Shown: piece by piece, positions 17,106 to 26,598 of the stretch | Layout of the letters: every line of letters begins with the position of its first letter | Numbering within the stretch: position 1 is the stretch's first letter | NCBI GenBank assembly: GCA_963837635.1 | Contig: CAWINY010000006.1 | Location: 989,452 to 1,053,451 of the forward strand | Reading direction: 5' to 3' | Length of the DNA stretch: 64,000 bases | From: CAWINY01 sp963837635 | GTDB taxonomy: Bacteria; Acidobacteriota; Terriglobia; Terriglobales; Acidobacteriaceae | The notes under the pieces: model-generated | Seen by the model: only the letters and a program-made list of their open reading frames with translations | Database searches by the model: none | What the model was told of the DNA's origin: nothing | Translations under genes and position numbers: made by a program

Positions 17106-17712
17106 GAGAAACACGATTCTGGCAGCAGCGCTGTTTGGCGTTGCCATCCTGATGTTTCTGCGCATGGTCGTGTTTTCGAATGCCGGGAGCGCAGCTTCGG
17201 TCGCGCCGGCGTCTGCCGCAACCGTGCCGGCTGCGCACCCGCTTGCCCACCCTCCCAAGCGTGCCGGAGGGCGCGCGGAACGACGGCTTCTTCCGGCGCT
17301 CAACCTGACGCCTGGCCTGGATCCGCGGCTGCGGATCGATTTGCTGGCGCGCGAGGAGCAGCAGGAGTACAAGGGCAACGGCCGCAACATCTTTGCCGCG
17401 AACAGCGAACCCATCCCCAAGCCCCTGGCTCCCGGACTGAAAGATGCGGCGGCGGCGCTGGTCAAGAAGCAGTTCGCCCTCACGCACCCCCCGCCCCCGC
17501 CCCCGATCAACCTGAAGTTCTTTGGTTACGCCAACAAACCCGGCGAGACCAAGCGGGTGTTCCTGTCGCAGCCCGATGGCAATGTGCTGCTGGCGCACGA
17601 GGGGGATATTGTCGGCCAACGCTACAGGATCTTGCGCATCGGCCCGTCCTCGGTGGAGATCGAAGACGTGCTGAGTAACAACCGTCAGAGCATCCCGCTG
17701 ACGCAAAGTTAG
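17083..17712 (+). CDS. PilP/GspC-like periplasmic linker protein
   Basis: 209 residues. One N-terminal membrane helix (ILAAALFGVAILMFLRMVVF), an Ala/Pro-rich linker (about 40-75), a GRNIFA segment and a proline run (HPPPPPPINLKFFGYA) lead to a C-terminal HR/PilP-like beta domain (VFLSQPDGNVLLAHEGDIVG through VEIEDVLSNNRQSIPL). In type II secretion this domain contacts the secretin. It overlaps the O-like gene. No secretin gene lies in this cluster; the only secretin in the window is pilQ at 41665. Confidence 0.7.
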   Translation: MKLGTDNKRNTILAAALFGVAILMFLRMVVFSNAGSAASVAPASAATVPAAHPLAHPPKRAGGRAERRLLPALNLTPGLDPRLRIDLLAREEQQEYKGNGRNIFAANSEPIPKPLAPGLKDAAAALVKKQFALTHPPPPPPINLKFFGYANKPGETKRVFLSQPDGNVLLAHEGDIVGQRYRILRIGPSSVEIEDVLSNNRQSIPLTQS

Positions 17713-17723
17713 GTTATAGTTGG

Positions 17724-17835
17724 TGGCCAGCCCTCAGCCGCACGCCAGAAATCGCTATTGGCTTTTGGCTATTAGTCCTGGGTAGTCGATCACTAAGGGC
17801 CAAGAGCCAACAGCCAAAAGCGAATTGCATTGCCT
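17724..17835. repeat. inverted 'cgctattggcttttggctattag' spacer repeat
   Basis: GCTATTGGCTTTTGGCTATT and the inverted AAGGGCCAAGAGCCAACAGCCAAAAGCG frame a short loop. It is another member of the word-like spacer repeats of this genome. Confidence 0.5.
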
Positions 17836-17858
17836 GTCGGCGCGAGCCGAAACGACTG

Positions 17859-18866
17859 ATGTTCCTTCGCCGCTCCAAGTCGCAGCGCCACCGTGAGCGC
17901 GGTTATGTGCTGCTGGTGATCATGATGGCGGCTACGCTGCTGATCATCGCCTTGGCCATGGCGATTCCTGAGGTCGCCCACAACCTCAAGCGCGACCGCG
18001 AAGAGGAGATGATCCACCGTGGCGCGCAGTATGCGCGGGCCATTCGCCGTTTCTACCAAAAGAACAGTACCTATCCCGCTACCCTGGACCAGCTTCTCCA
18101 AAGCAATAAAGTTCGCTACCTGCGGCAGAAGTACAAAGACCCCATGACCGGGAAGGATTTCAAGCTGTGCAAATACGGCGATCCGTGCTCGCAGATGCTA
18201 GGCAGTGGGGGCCTAAGCCCGAGTGGGGCGAGTGGCAATCCGGGCGGCACGAACAGCAATCAGGGCGCGACGACTAACAATCTCATGACGGCCCCAGGGC
18301 CGGACGTGGGAGGCGGGAAGTTCGCCGGGCAGGGGAGTGGCGTAGGGGTGCCTTCCCCGGCTACATCCCCAAGCAACCCCAGCGGAATTGTTCAAACGAC
18401 GGACACCAGCGGGCAGCCCCAGGGCAGCCCTTCGCAGCAGACGGGCCTTTCGCCCCAGCAATCCACCGGCGGCTTGCTTCAGCAACCGGCAGCTACTTCG
18501 ACGACACAGCAAACGGGGCAATCTACATCAGACCAGTCCGGCAGCAACGGCCAACCGCAGTCATTGGCGGGCGCCGGCAGTGCAGCACCAACCTTTGGGG
18601 GAGGCGCAATCGTAGGCGTGACCAGTACCAGCGAGAACGATTCGATTCGTGTGTTCAACAAGAAACACCGCTACAACGAATGGCAATTTTTCTATGATCG
18701 AAAGCAGGATCTCACGATTACCACGGGCCAGGGCGGCCTGCCGCAAATCGTGCTGATCAAAGGCCCCTACAACGGGCCGCCTAACAACGTGGGACCCGGA
18801 ACTCCCATTGGGACCACCCCGGGCCCCAACTCCTCCACCACCGGAGGATCGCCATTCCAGCAGTAG
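17859..18866 (+). CDS. pseudopilin-like (GspG-type) protein with low-complexity tail
   Basis: 335 residues. The start RRSKSQRHRERGYVLLVIMM has the basic leader and glycine-aromatic-hydrophobic pattern of a type IV pilin-like helix, although the usual GFTLIE is degenerate (GYVLLVI, no Glu5). The helix runs to EVAHNLKRDREEE, followed by AQYARAIRRFYQKNSTYPAT and LDQLL, as in GspG. From about residue 115 the protein is Gly/Ser/Gln/Thr-rich, with one more ordered block (HRYNEWQFFYDRKQDLTIT) near 270. The TAG at 18864-18866 is followed in the same frame by 20 codons of the same composition (PSSFGQTPGQNPSAGFGQNP) to a second TAG at 18927-18929, suggesting a recent amber truncation. Confidence 0.75.
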   Translation: MFLRRSKSQRHRERGYVLLVIMMAATLLIIALAMAIPEVAHNLKRDREEEMIHRGAQYARAIRRFYQKNSTYPATLDQLLQSNKVRYLRQKYKDPMTGKDFKLCKYGDPCSQMLGSGGLSPSGASGNPGGTNSNQGATTNNLMTAPGPDVGGGKFAGQGSGVGVPSPATSPSNPSGIVQTTDTSGQPQGSPSQQTGLSPQQSTGGLLQQPAATSTTQQTGQSTSDQSGSNGQPQSLAGAGSAAPTFGGGAIVGVTSTSENDSIRVFNKKHRYNEWQFFYDRKQDLTITTGQGGLPQIVLIKGPYNGPPNNVGPGTPIGTTPGPNSSTTGGSPFQQ

Positions 18867-18974
18867 CCCAGCAGCTTTGGGCAAACTCCCGGGCAGAATC
18901 CCAGCGCCGGATTCGGTCAGAACCCATAGGCGTCACCGTAGCCAATGCAGTAATCTTCGATGATTTCAAAAGAA

Positions 18975-19085
18975 TCAACGACGGGACTACCGAGGACACA
19001 GAGCAAGAGAATACAAACCAGAAGTCGCAGCGTCGGCTCTAGTTTCCTCTGTGTCTCTGTGCCGCTGTGGCAGGTCTGATCCGTT
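18975..19085. repeat. 'cacagagcaagag...tcctctgtgtctctgtg' spacer repeat
   Basis: CCGAGGACACAGAGCAAGAG and TTTCCTCTGTGTCTCTGTGC are inverted partial copies. The same words recur in the mreB-mreC spacer (22655-22800) and after mrdA (30757-30835). The spacer 18867-19170 otherwise holds the short read-through tail of the pseudopilin-like gene. Confidence 0.4.
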
Positions 19086-19170
19086 TGATACCTGATACCG
19101 AGTATCTGTTCCGCAGGCGTACACTAAAAGCACGGGGCGATTGCCGGAAGACATGAGGAGAAAGCTCGCG

Positions 19171-19737
19171 ATGTTCTCGGACTCTGCTGAAACCACTCCC
19201 TCTGCCAGCCAGGAGAACCCGGTTGCCGCGTCCCCAAAAGCTGACCGGCCCAGCACCCGCGGGCGCTGGGGAGGGCGGCGCGCGGCCCGTTTGTCGGAGG
19301 AAGCAGAAGTGCCGCGGCCGGGAGAGAGTACTTTGGCTATTGATCCGTCCGCAGTCCAGGGTGGGGCGGTTGAGCCGGTTGCCGACCATGAACAACGTGA
19401 TCCGGGCTGGCACGGGCATTGGATCTGGCCGCTCGGGCTTGCCGTGGCCGGCATTAGCAGCGCCGCCACGCTGCTGCTGCGCGGCTGCTGGCACAGCCAC
19501 ATGAGCTGGCCGATGGACGTCGATCACGAGTTTTCCTACCAGGTCTGCACCAGTTGCGGCATCAAGCGGCTCTATGATGAAAAGACCTTCCACGGCTACG
19601 GCCCTTACGGATACGACGTGAATGACCTGATCGCGCGCGAGCGCGCCTACCGCGCCAAGCGTCTGCAGCAGGAAGAGGAACGGCGAGCGCGCCGGGAAGC
19701 GCGGGCCAAGCTGGGAGACGATCGCTTCATCGGGTGA
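19171..19737 (+). CDS. hypothetical protein with one membrane segment and a CxxC motif
   Basis: 188 residues from the ATG at 19171, which has GAGGAG at 19155-19160; in-frame TTG (19141) and ATG (19153) are less likely. The N-terminal third is a charged, disordered tail rich in Pro/Ala/Arg. A short hydrophobic stretch (WIWPLGLAVAGISSAATLLL) is followed by several His and Cys residues and a CTSCGIKRLYD motif that could bind a metal. The end is a basic and acidic helix (RAYRAKRLQQEEERRARREA). No family recognised. It stands between the assembly cluster and the FecR-domain gene on the same strand. Confidence 0.6.
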   Translation: MFSDSAETTPSASQENPVAASPKADRPSTRGRWGGRRAARLSEEAEVPRPGESTLAIDPSAVQGGAVEPVADHEQRDPGWHGHWIWPLGLAVAGISSAATLLLRGCWHSHMSWPMDVDHEFSYQVCTSCGIKRLYDEKTFHGYGPYGYDVNDLIARERAYRAKRLQQEEERRARREARAKLGDDRFIG

Positions 19738-19807
19738 CGGCGGCTCCCTATTTCTTCCGCTGCCCGGCTGTGCTACTCTCCGAATCTCCCCCTGGCGAGC
19801 AAGCATC

Positions 19808-21079
19808 GTGACAAAGAACAACTCCTTACTCCACCTCGACTGGATGATCGTCACTTACCGCAGCGTGCTGCTGGCACTGCTGGGGCTGGCTTTGGCGGCG
19901 GGGACGGCGGCCTATTTCATATTTCCCAACTCGAGAGCGAGCCAGGGGATGCGGGTGGCCGGCATCCGCGTGCTGCAGAAGATGGGCATTGGTGGTCCCG
20001 CGACCGGCGCTGGTCCGGAAGGCCCGCAGCAGGCGCACTTTACCAACATCGAAGGCGGCGTTCGCGTGAAAAAGGCGAACAGCAACGCCTGGATGAATGC
20101 CGAATATGGGGTCCCGCTGGACCAAGGCGACGTAGTGCAAACCGCCTCCGAGGGCTTGGCGAAGGTGGTCTTCGCCGACGGTACCAGCTACACCATCAAG
20201 CAGGATTCGCTGATCGTGGTGGAAGAGAACTCCAGTTCTGCGCAGCAGACTGCCGTGGCCGTGCAGGTGACCACGGGCCGGGTCGATCTGGCCACCGGTT
20301 CGTACGCCGTGGGCTCCACCTCGCAAGTCGTGGTGGCGGGCGCAACCGCCTCCCTGGCGCCGTTCAGTTCGGCCATGGTGCACAATGACCCGCGCGCCGA
20401 CGAGCACGATATTCTGCTGAAGAAAGGCTCCGGCCAGGTCACACGCAACAACGAAACCGTTCGACTGGGCAGCTATGAGCGGCTGAGCTTCAAGGCGGAG
20501 TCGCCGCAGATGACCAAGACCCAGGAGATCGGCCCGCCTACGCTGATTGCCCCCGCCAATTTGATCCCCGTCTATTCGAGTCCCCCTGCCATGGCAGTAG
20601 ATTTCTCATGGACGCCGATCGCGGCCGCGCGTGCCTATCGGCTGCGCATCTCGCGCAACCCGTATTTCTCCTCAACGGTGTACGACAAGGTGATTGCCGC
20701 TACTTCCACCCGGATCGCCGATCTCAAGGAGGGCAGCTACTACTGGATGGTCACTTCGGAGGACGCCGGCGGCACGGAATCGGTTGAAAGCGAGCGCAAC
20801 CAGTTTTCGCTGGTCGCCCACGCGCCGGAGCAGGCCGGGGCGCTGCCTCTGGAGCTGGAGCCTTTCGTTCAGCATGGGCACGTCCTGGAGATCAAGGGCA
20901 GAACCGACCCGCAGGCGCGGGTGATGGTCAACGGTAGCGAAGTGCCGATTATCAAGACCGACGGCACGTTCAGCTTCTTTACTCCTCCGTTGTCGCCGGG
21001 CGAGAACCTGATCACGGTCACCGCGCAAAACGCGCGCGGGGGCGTGAAAACGCAGCAGAAGCGGGTGGTGATCGAGTAA
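19808..21079 (+). CDS. FecR-domain periplasmic protein
   Basis: 423 residues from a GTG start. A single N-terminal membrane helix (about 20-42) precedes a FecR domain (about 75-200: GVRVKKANSNAWMNAEYGVP, LDQGDVVQTASEGLAKVVFA, DGTSYTIKQDS). A fibronectin-like unit follows (AVDFSWTPIAAARAYRLRIS to GSYYWMVTSED). The last part is an immunoglobulin-like unit (ARVMVNGSEVPIIKTDGTFS to NLITVTAQNARGG). Such combinations occur in envelope proteins of acidobacteria and related phyla; there is no FecI-type sigma factor nearby, so a classic iron-signalling role is unlikely. Function otherwise unknown. Confidence 0.8.
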   Translation: MTKNNSLLHLDWMIVTYRSVLLALLGLALAAGTAAYFIFPNSRASQGMRVAGIRVLQKMGIGGPATGAGPEGPQQAHFTNIEGGVRVKKANSNAWMNAEYGVPLDQGDVVQTASEGLAKVVFADGTSYTIKQDSLIVVEENSSSAQQTAVAVQVTTGRVDLATGSYAVGSTSQVVVAGATASLAPFSSAMVHNDPRADEHDILLKKGSGQVTRNNETVRLGSYERLSFKAESPQMTKTQEIGPPTLIAPANLIPVYSSPPAMAVDFSWTPIAAARAYRLRISRNPYFSSTVYDKVIAATSTRIADLKEGSYYWMVTSEDAGGTESVESERNQFSLVAHAPEQAGALPLELEPFVQHGHVLEIKGRTDPQARVMVNGSEVPIIKTDGTFSFFTPPLSPGENLITVTAQNARGGVKTQQKRVVIE

Positions 21080-21123
21080 TGTGTGGGACGGGTCTGCAGT
21101 CAGTTGTCCAGCAACTCAAGAGG

Positions 21124-21277
21124 TTTGTCATTCCGAGCGCCCGGATTTTCACCCCAAAACGCGCAAAATCGGCGCGTTTCGGGGACCCCGGGGCGCGAGG
21201 AATCTGCAGTTGGGTTCGCGGGCGCGGTGGAAATGGAGGAAAGTGCAGATTCCTCGGCTTCGCCTCGGAATGACAAA
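21124..21277. repeat. dispersed palindromic spacer repeat, family A
   Basis: TGTCATTCCGAGCG at the left and TCGCCTCGGAATGACA at the right are inverted ends, with GCGAGGAATCTGCAG and GCAGATTCCTCG inside them. Other copies lie at 45611-45686 and 50271-50374. No reading frame. The remaining bases up to 21578 hold no gene; a TTGACA is present at about 21507 but lacks a convincing -10. Confidence 0.65.
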
Positions 21278-21578
21278 GACCCTTGCTTGTCGCTGAACCC
21301 TTGAATGCCGCCTTTTTTGGCGAACACCATCAGGGGACCACCTTAAATAGCTTTCACGCACGCCGTATTTGCGCCGCTCCTGGCACGCGAAGGTGCTACG
21401 TCTAAATAGACGAAGCGCGGGTCTGCGGAAAACGGCTGCTTGGACTAGAATAGTGGGCAAGAGATCCCGCTTTCGAACGGTTCGGCGCTGTAGGGTGAGA
21501 ATCACTTGACAGAACAGTGTAAGTTCCACGGTTAGCGCGGAAATCTGTGTGAGTTTGAGCGAAAGAGAAGAGACGTAG

Positions 21579-22643
<1,065 letters not shown>

Positions 22644-22654
22644 GCAGGAGTTCT

Positions 22655-22800
22655 CAGCGCGAAGGCGCGAAGACGCGAAGCACAAACGAGAGGCACTCAA
22701 GTCCACCACGGAGGCACGGAGACACGGAGCAAAGCCTATTAGTTCTCCGTGCTTCCGGGTCTCCGTGGTAGGTCCTGTAGCTTCTTGGCGCTTTCGCGTT
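22655..22800. repeat. inverted spacer repeat ('gcgaaggcgcgaagacgcgaag', 'cacggaggcacggagacacgg')
   Basis: The mreB-mreC spacer is built of CGCGAAGGCGCGAAGACGCG and CCACGGAGGCACGGAGACAC on the left and inverted copies (CTCCGTGCTTCCGGGTCTCC, CTTGGCGCTTTCGCG) on the right. It could fold into one long hairpin. Related words are seen at 30757-30835 and 18975-19085. Confidence 0.55.
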
Positions 22801-22828
22801 GAAGACAAGCGCGCATCGACAACTCTCC

Positions 22829-24148
22829 ATGGAACACGTTCTTCGACGCCATCTCAGCTCCGTCGTTTTGGCCGCTGTACTGTTCGTACAGGTGGTCGGC
22901 CTGGCGATGCAGATCAAGCGCCCCACGCAAGCTGGGAAGGTGCCCTTGATCCGCGTGTGGGCGATTACCCTGGTGACGCCGGTCGAAAGCGGCGTGGTCC
23001 ACGTCGAGGATTTCTTCCATAACGTCTGGCGCGATTACTTCTACCTGCGCGACGTGCGTTCGGAGAACGACCAGCTGCGCGACGAGAACGCGCAGCTACG
23101 GCTGGAGCAGGTGCGCATGGCGGAAGACGTGGGCCAGGCGCAACGCTTGCAGTCGCTGCTGGCCTTCAAGAAGCAGTTCATTTCGCAAACCATCGCCGCA
23201 CAGGTGGTTGGCTCCAGCGGCAGCGAACAGTCGCGGATCATCTACATCGACAAGGGCGCCAACGACGGCATCAAGCCGGATATGGCGGTGATCGCGCCCA
23301 GCGGCGTGGTGGGCAAGGTGGTCAATGTGTTTTCCACCAGCGCCCAGGTGCTGGAGATCAATGATTCCTCCAGCGGCGTGGGTGCCATCCTGGAGAAATC
23401 GCGGCTGCAGGGCATCCTGCGCGGCAACGCGAATGGCGAGGCGGTGCTGCGCTACATCATGGCCGACGAGAAGGTGGAAGTCGGCGAGCAAGTCCTGACC
23501 AGCGGCGGGGATCGCATCTTTCCAAAAGGTTTGCCGATCGGCGAAGTCACTAAGGTGACCCCGGGAACTGACGTTTTCATGGACATCCGGGTGAAGCCTT
23601 CGGCGCGGCTGGACAAACTCGAGGAAGTACTGGTCATTACCAACCTGGCCGAGCAGGCGCCGGAAGCGCCCGCCGAAGGCCCGGTGCGGGCGATTGATAT
23701 TCTCGCCGAGCGGCTGCCTACAGTCCCGCCAAAGCCGCCGGATACTAAGACGGCAGGTACGCCGGGAAGCGAGAGCGCGCCAGCCGGAACGGCCGGGGCC
23801 GCACCCGGCACGGGACCGGGCACAGGGGCGACCAAGCCCAAGGGCGCTGCGGGAGCCGCGACTGGGGCGGCTGGCGTGAACGCCAGCGCTGCCAAAGCTG
23901 CCAGTGCTGGGGCTGCAAAGGCTGCAACTGCCGGCACTACGAAAGCCACCACTGCGAATGGCGCGAATCCCAGCAACCGGACTGGCCGATTGCCGGATTC
24001 GGCTCCGAAGAAAAACGCCACCCCGGCACCGAAGACTGCCACTTCGACAGGCGCGCAAGCTGCGGCAGAAACCGCCCCAAGAACGAAACCCGTACCGCCA
24101 GCCGAACCGGCGGGTGAGACCACGACGCCAAAGGAAATCAATCCCTAG
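22829..24148 (+). CDS. mreC: rod-shape determining protein MreC with long Ala/Pro/Thr tail
   Basis: 439 residues from the ATG at 22829; the in-frame TTG at 22799 lies inside a spacer repeat. An N-terminal helix (about 10-28), a coiled coil (RSENDQLRDENAQLRLEQVR, about 78-105) and the two MreC beta domains (VVGSSGSEQSRIIYIDKGAN, VTSGGDRIFPKGLPIGEVTK) are all present. From about residue 274 to the end the protein is a low-complexity Ala/Pro/Thr/Gly/Lys tail of some 165 residues, which most MreC proteins lack. MreC is the periplasmic scaffold that activates PBP2-RodA. Its stop overlaps the mreD start. Confidence 0.93.
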   Translation: MEHVLRRHLSSVVLAAVLFVQVVGLAMQIKRPTQAGKVPLIRVWAITLVTPVESGVVHVEDFFHNVWRDYFYLRDVRSENDQLRDENAQLRLEQVRMAEDVGQAQRLQSLLAFKKQFISQTIAAQVVGSSGSEQSRIIYIDKGANDGIKPDMAVIAPSGVVGKVVNVFSTSAQVLEINDSSSGVGAILEKSRLQGILRGNANGEAVLRYIMADEKVEVGEQVLTSGGDRIFPKGLPIGEVTKVTPGTDVFMDIRVKPSARLDKLEEVLVITNLAEQAPEAPAEGPVRAIDILAERLPTVPPKPPDTKTAGTPGSESAPAGTAGAAPGTGPGTGATKPKGAAGAATGAAGVNASAAKAASAGAAKAATAGTTKATTANGANPSNRTGRLPDSAPKKNATPAPKTATSTGAQAAAETAPRTKPVPPAEPAGETTTPKEINP

Positions 24149-24663
24149 TGGCCTACTCGCCGGCACAGAAACAAATCGAGGTCTACCGCTTCTCCCCGGC
24201 GGTATCGGTCGGGGTGCCGCTGATGGCGGTGCTCTTCCAAGGTAAGATCTCGCTGCATTTCCCCTGGCTTGCAGCCATCGATCTGCCCCTGCTGGTGACC
24301 ATTTTTTTTGCCTTGGCCCGGCGCAGCCAGGTAGCGGGACTGCTTACCGGCGGCGTAATCGGGTTGTTCCAGGACGCGCTGACCGACCTTCCCGTGGGCA
24401 TCAACGGCATTGCGAAGACCGTAATCGGCTATACCGCCTCGTCGGTGGGAGCGAAGATCGATGTCGAAAATCCGGGCAGCCGTTTTCTGATGACATTTGT
24501 TTTTTATCTGCTGCACCAGGCGATTTATTTGCTCGTGTCCCGCGGCATGATGGGCATTGTGATCGAGATTCGCTGGCCTCACCTGTTTCTCGCTGCTCTT
24601 GCCAATGCTGTGCTCGCGGCCTTCCTGTTCACTGTGCTGGACCGGTTTAAAAAGACGGCATAA
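24148..24663 (+). CDS. mreD: rod-shape determining protein MreD
   Basis: 171 residues from a GTG whose G is the last base of the mreC stop (TAGTG). Five or so hydrophobic segments fill the protein, including the conserved GLLTGGVIGLFQDALTDLPV region. It completes the MreBCD complex in the inner membrane. Confidence 0.9.
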   Translation: MAYSPAQKQIEVYRFSPAVSVGVPLMAVLFQGKISLHFPWLAAIDLPLLVTIFFALARRSQVAGLLTGGVIGLFQDALTDLPVGINGIAKTVIGYTASSVGAKIDVENPGSRFLMTFVFYLLHQAIYLLVSRGMMGIVIEIRWPHLFLAALANAVLAAFLFTVLDRFKKTA

Positions 24664-25092
24664 GGGCCGCCCTGAAGTTCTTGCGAGAAGGCGCTCTTGG
24701 CTCTTGGCTGTTGGCTATTGGCTATTGGCTTGGCCTTCGCAACCCGCTCACGGCTATCAGCTCTCAGCTCGCAGCGCCCACTGTTGGGTGGGGCACCTTC
24801 AAGCTCGAAAAGTTCATGGAGCTAATGGAAGTGACCCATATCTATGCAGAATCTGAACAACTAGGGGATTTACCCGATTTCGAGTACCCTCAACCACAGT
24901 TGAAGATGTCCATCGAGAGCCACTCTACAGCCAAGGACGATGATCATTGAGGTCATGGCGGACTGCCCGACCTTCGAAGCGGATGTCCGGGGGTGGTCCC
25001 AGCGCACCAAAAAGGCGTTTCTCATGTCGCCTGGTTCGCGCAAAAGCTGCAAGGTCTCAGGGCCAATCTAACCGAGAAAGGGAGAACGATTT
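24664..25092. other. spacer: repeat words and left border of the inserted cassette
   Basis: The first 110 bases are word-like repeats (CTCTTGGCTGTTGGCTATTG, GGCTATCAGCTCTCAGCTCG). From about 24790 the base composition becomes less GC-rich and continues into the methyltransferase gene. No gene, tRNA or clear promoter was found; the AGGGAGA at 25076-25085 is the ribosome site of the next gene. Confidence 0.5.
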
Positions 25093-26559
25093 ATGAGTGG
25101 ACTTGCTGTGGCTCGCGGGAAACAACATGAAAATTTCGAAATCCTGGAGGAACGCACAGAAATTATTCGTTCTGACCGACGTGAATTCATCGGGGTCCAC
25201 TCTGATTTGGAGTTTCATTTCGGTTCCTTCGAAGTTAGTAACTACAGCGCAACCGGAATCGCTATTTTGGTTAAGACGGGCTCGGTTCACTTTACCAAGT
25301 CGGAGACCTACACAGCTTCTCACAGCGTCGATGGCGTTAAAGTTGGAACGTACCAATTATGCGCGGAGCGAACGGTCCAGCTTCCGTCAGGCGGGGGGAC
25401 TCAAGTTGCATTCGAAATCAAAACCGGTTCTGTCCCGATTGATAGGATTCACACGATCATCAGACTTCGTAAAGTTCTGAATGCTTCTAACGACACTCAG
25501 CGGGAAATGAGCAAGATCCCGCCAGAGTTCAGGCGGCTTACCCTTGAGACGAAATTATTTCTGCAGAACCTTGGAACTCGGATCGAGGAAATGAGCGCCG
25601 AAAAGAACGACTGCTCGCTGCAGGAGCTTCAACGCTTTGAAAACACGCTGATTCCGATTGTCGCCGAGTTCATCACTGAAGTGTTCAAGCCGGTTTACCC
25701 TTCATTGGAGGCGAGCTTAACAGATGTAGCTGCCGGTGATTTCCCCGTATGTGTGGCTTTTTTCCAAGAACAACTCAAGGAGCTGATTTGTCAGTCTCCC
25801 TTCGCTCACAGGAGCGTCGCGAAGCCGCTGGGATACTCCGGTGACTTTGAGATGATGAATATCATTTATCGAAATGAGCGCGTGGGTGACTCGCTCTTTG
25901 GAAAGTGCCTGCACGCATACTTGCTGAATCATGCGGAAGCGAAGGCGGTCAGGAATCGAGCCGGATACCTCTACGGAAAACTCTTGCAACTGATTCGAGA
26001 CGGAGCGGGAGCTCCTCTAAAGATCGGATCGATTGCGTGTGGCCCCGCTCGTGAAGTGCAAATGATCATTCAGTCCTCGGGTGAGCAAGGGCTGGATCTT
26101 TCGAATTGTACGTTCCATCTATTAGATCAAGATATCAATGCCCTGAAACACGCGCACGAGAAACTTCGAGAGGTTGTCAAGGAGACGAACAGCCCGGTTA
26201 AATTGAATTTTATTCATAAGGCAATAAGAGACGTGATTACGCGCGGCTTCCGGGAAAGCGATTTCGACCTGCTTTATTCCGCCGGCCTATTTGACTATTT
26301 TAACGATCCCGTCGCTCAGTTGGGGGCGAAGGCCCTTTTCCGGCGCCTGAAACCGGGGGGTACGCTCATCATCGGAAACTTCAACGTGACCGCGCCAAAT
26401 CAACTTACAATGCGGCTTGCCCTGGACTGGAGTTTGATTTATCGATCGATGGACGATCTCAAACGTCTTTTTGGGGGCCTTGGCGGTGTTCTTTCCATTG
26501 AGCAGGAGCCGGAGGGCGTGAATTTGTTCTGTGTCATCAGAAAGCTGGAAACAGCCTGA
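25093..26559 (+). CDS. PilZ domain fused to a PhcB-like SAM-dependent methyltransferase
   Basis: 488 residues. The N-terminal part carries PilZ motifs for c-di-GMP: RSDRR (26-30) and NYSATG (50-55, fitting (D/N)xSxxG). A helical linker (about 130-240) leads to GYSGDFEMMNIIYRNE (248-263), a signature I associate with proteins annotated as 3-hydroxypalmitate methyl ester synthases, the PhcB group of Ralstonia. A class I methyltransferase fold follows: SAM loop IGSIACGPAREV (311-322), acidic loop DQDIN (345-349) and DLLYSAGLFDYF (392-403). PhcB itself is shorter and has no PilZ part as far as I recall. The next gene encodes a PhcS/LqsS-like kinase, which supports a signal-synthesis role. Product and c-di-GMP binding are inferred. 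The gene is visibly less GC-rich than mreD or mrdA. Confidence 0.75.
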   Translation: MSGLAVARGKQHENFEILEERTEIIRSDRREFIGVHSDLEFHFGSFEVSNYSATGIAILVKTGSVHFTKSETYTASHSVDGVKVGTYQLCAERTVQLPSGGGTQVAFEIKTGSVPIDRIHTIIRLRKVLNASNDTQREMSKIPPEFRRLTLETKLFLQNLGTRIEEMSAEKNDCSLQELQRFENTLIPIVAEFITEVFKPVYPSLEASLTDVAAGDFPVCVAFFQEQLKELICQSPFAHRSVAKPLGYSGDFEMMNIIYRNERVGDSLFGKCLHAYLLNHAEAKAVRNRAGYLYGKLLQLIRDGAGAPLKIGSIACGPAREVQMIIQSSGEQGLDLSNCTFHLLDQDINALKHAHEKLREVVKETNSPVKLNFIHKAIRDVITRGFRESDFDLLYSAGLFDYFNDPVAQLGAKALFRRLKPGGTLIIGNFNVTAPNQLTMRLALDWSLIYRSMDDLKRLFGGLGGVLSIEQEPEGVNLFCVIRKLETA

Positions 26560-26598
26560 TTGCCGGAGATGCGCCATTCGTGAGTGGACGAAGGGACC

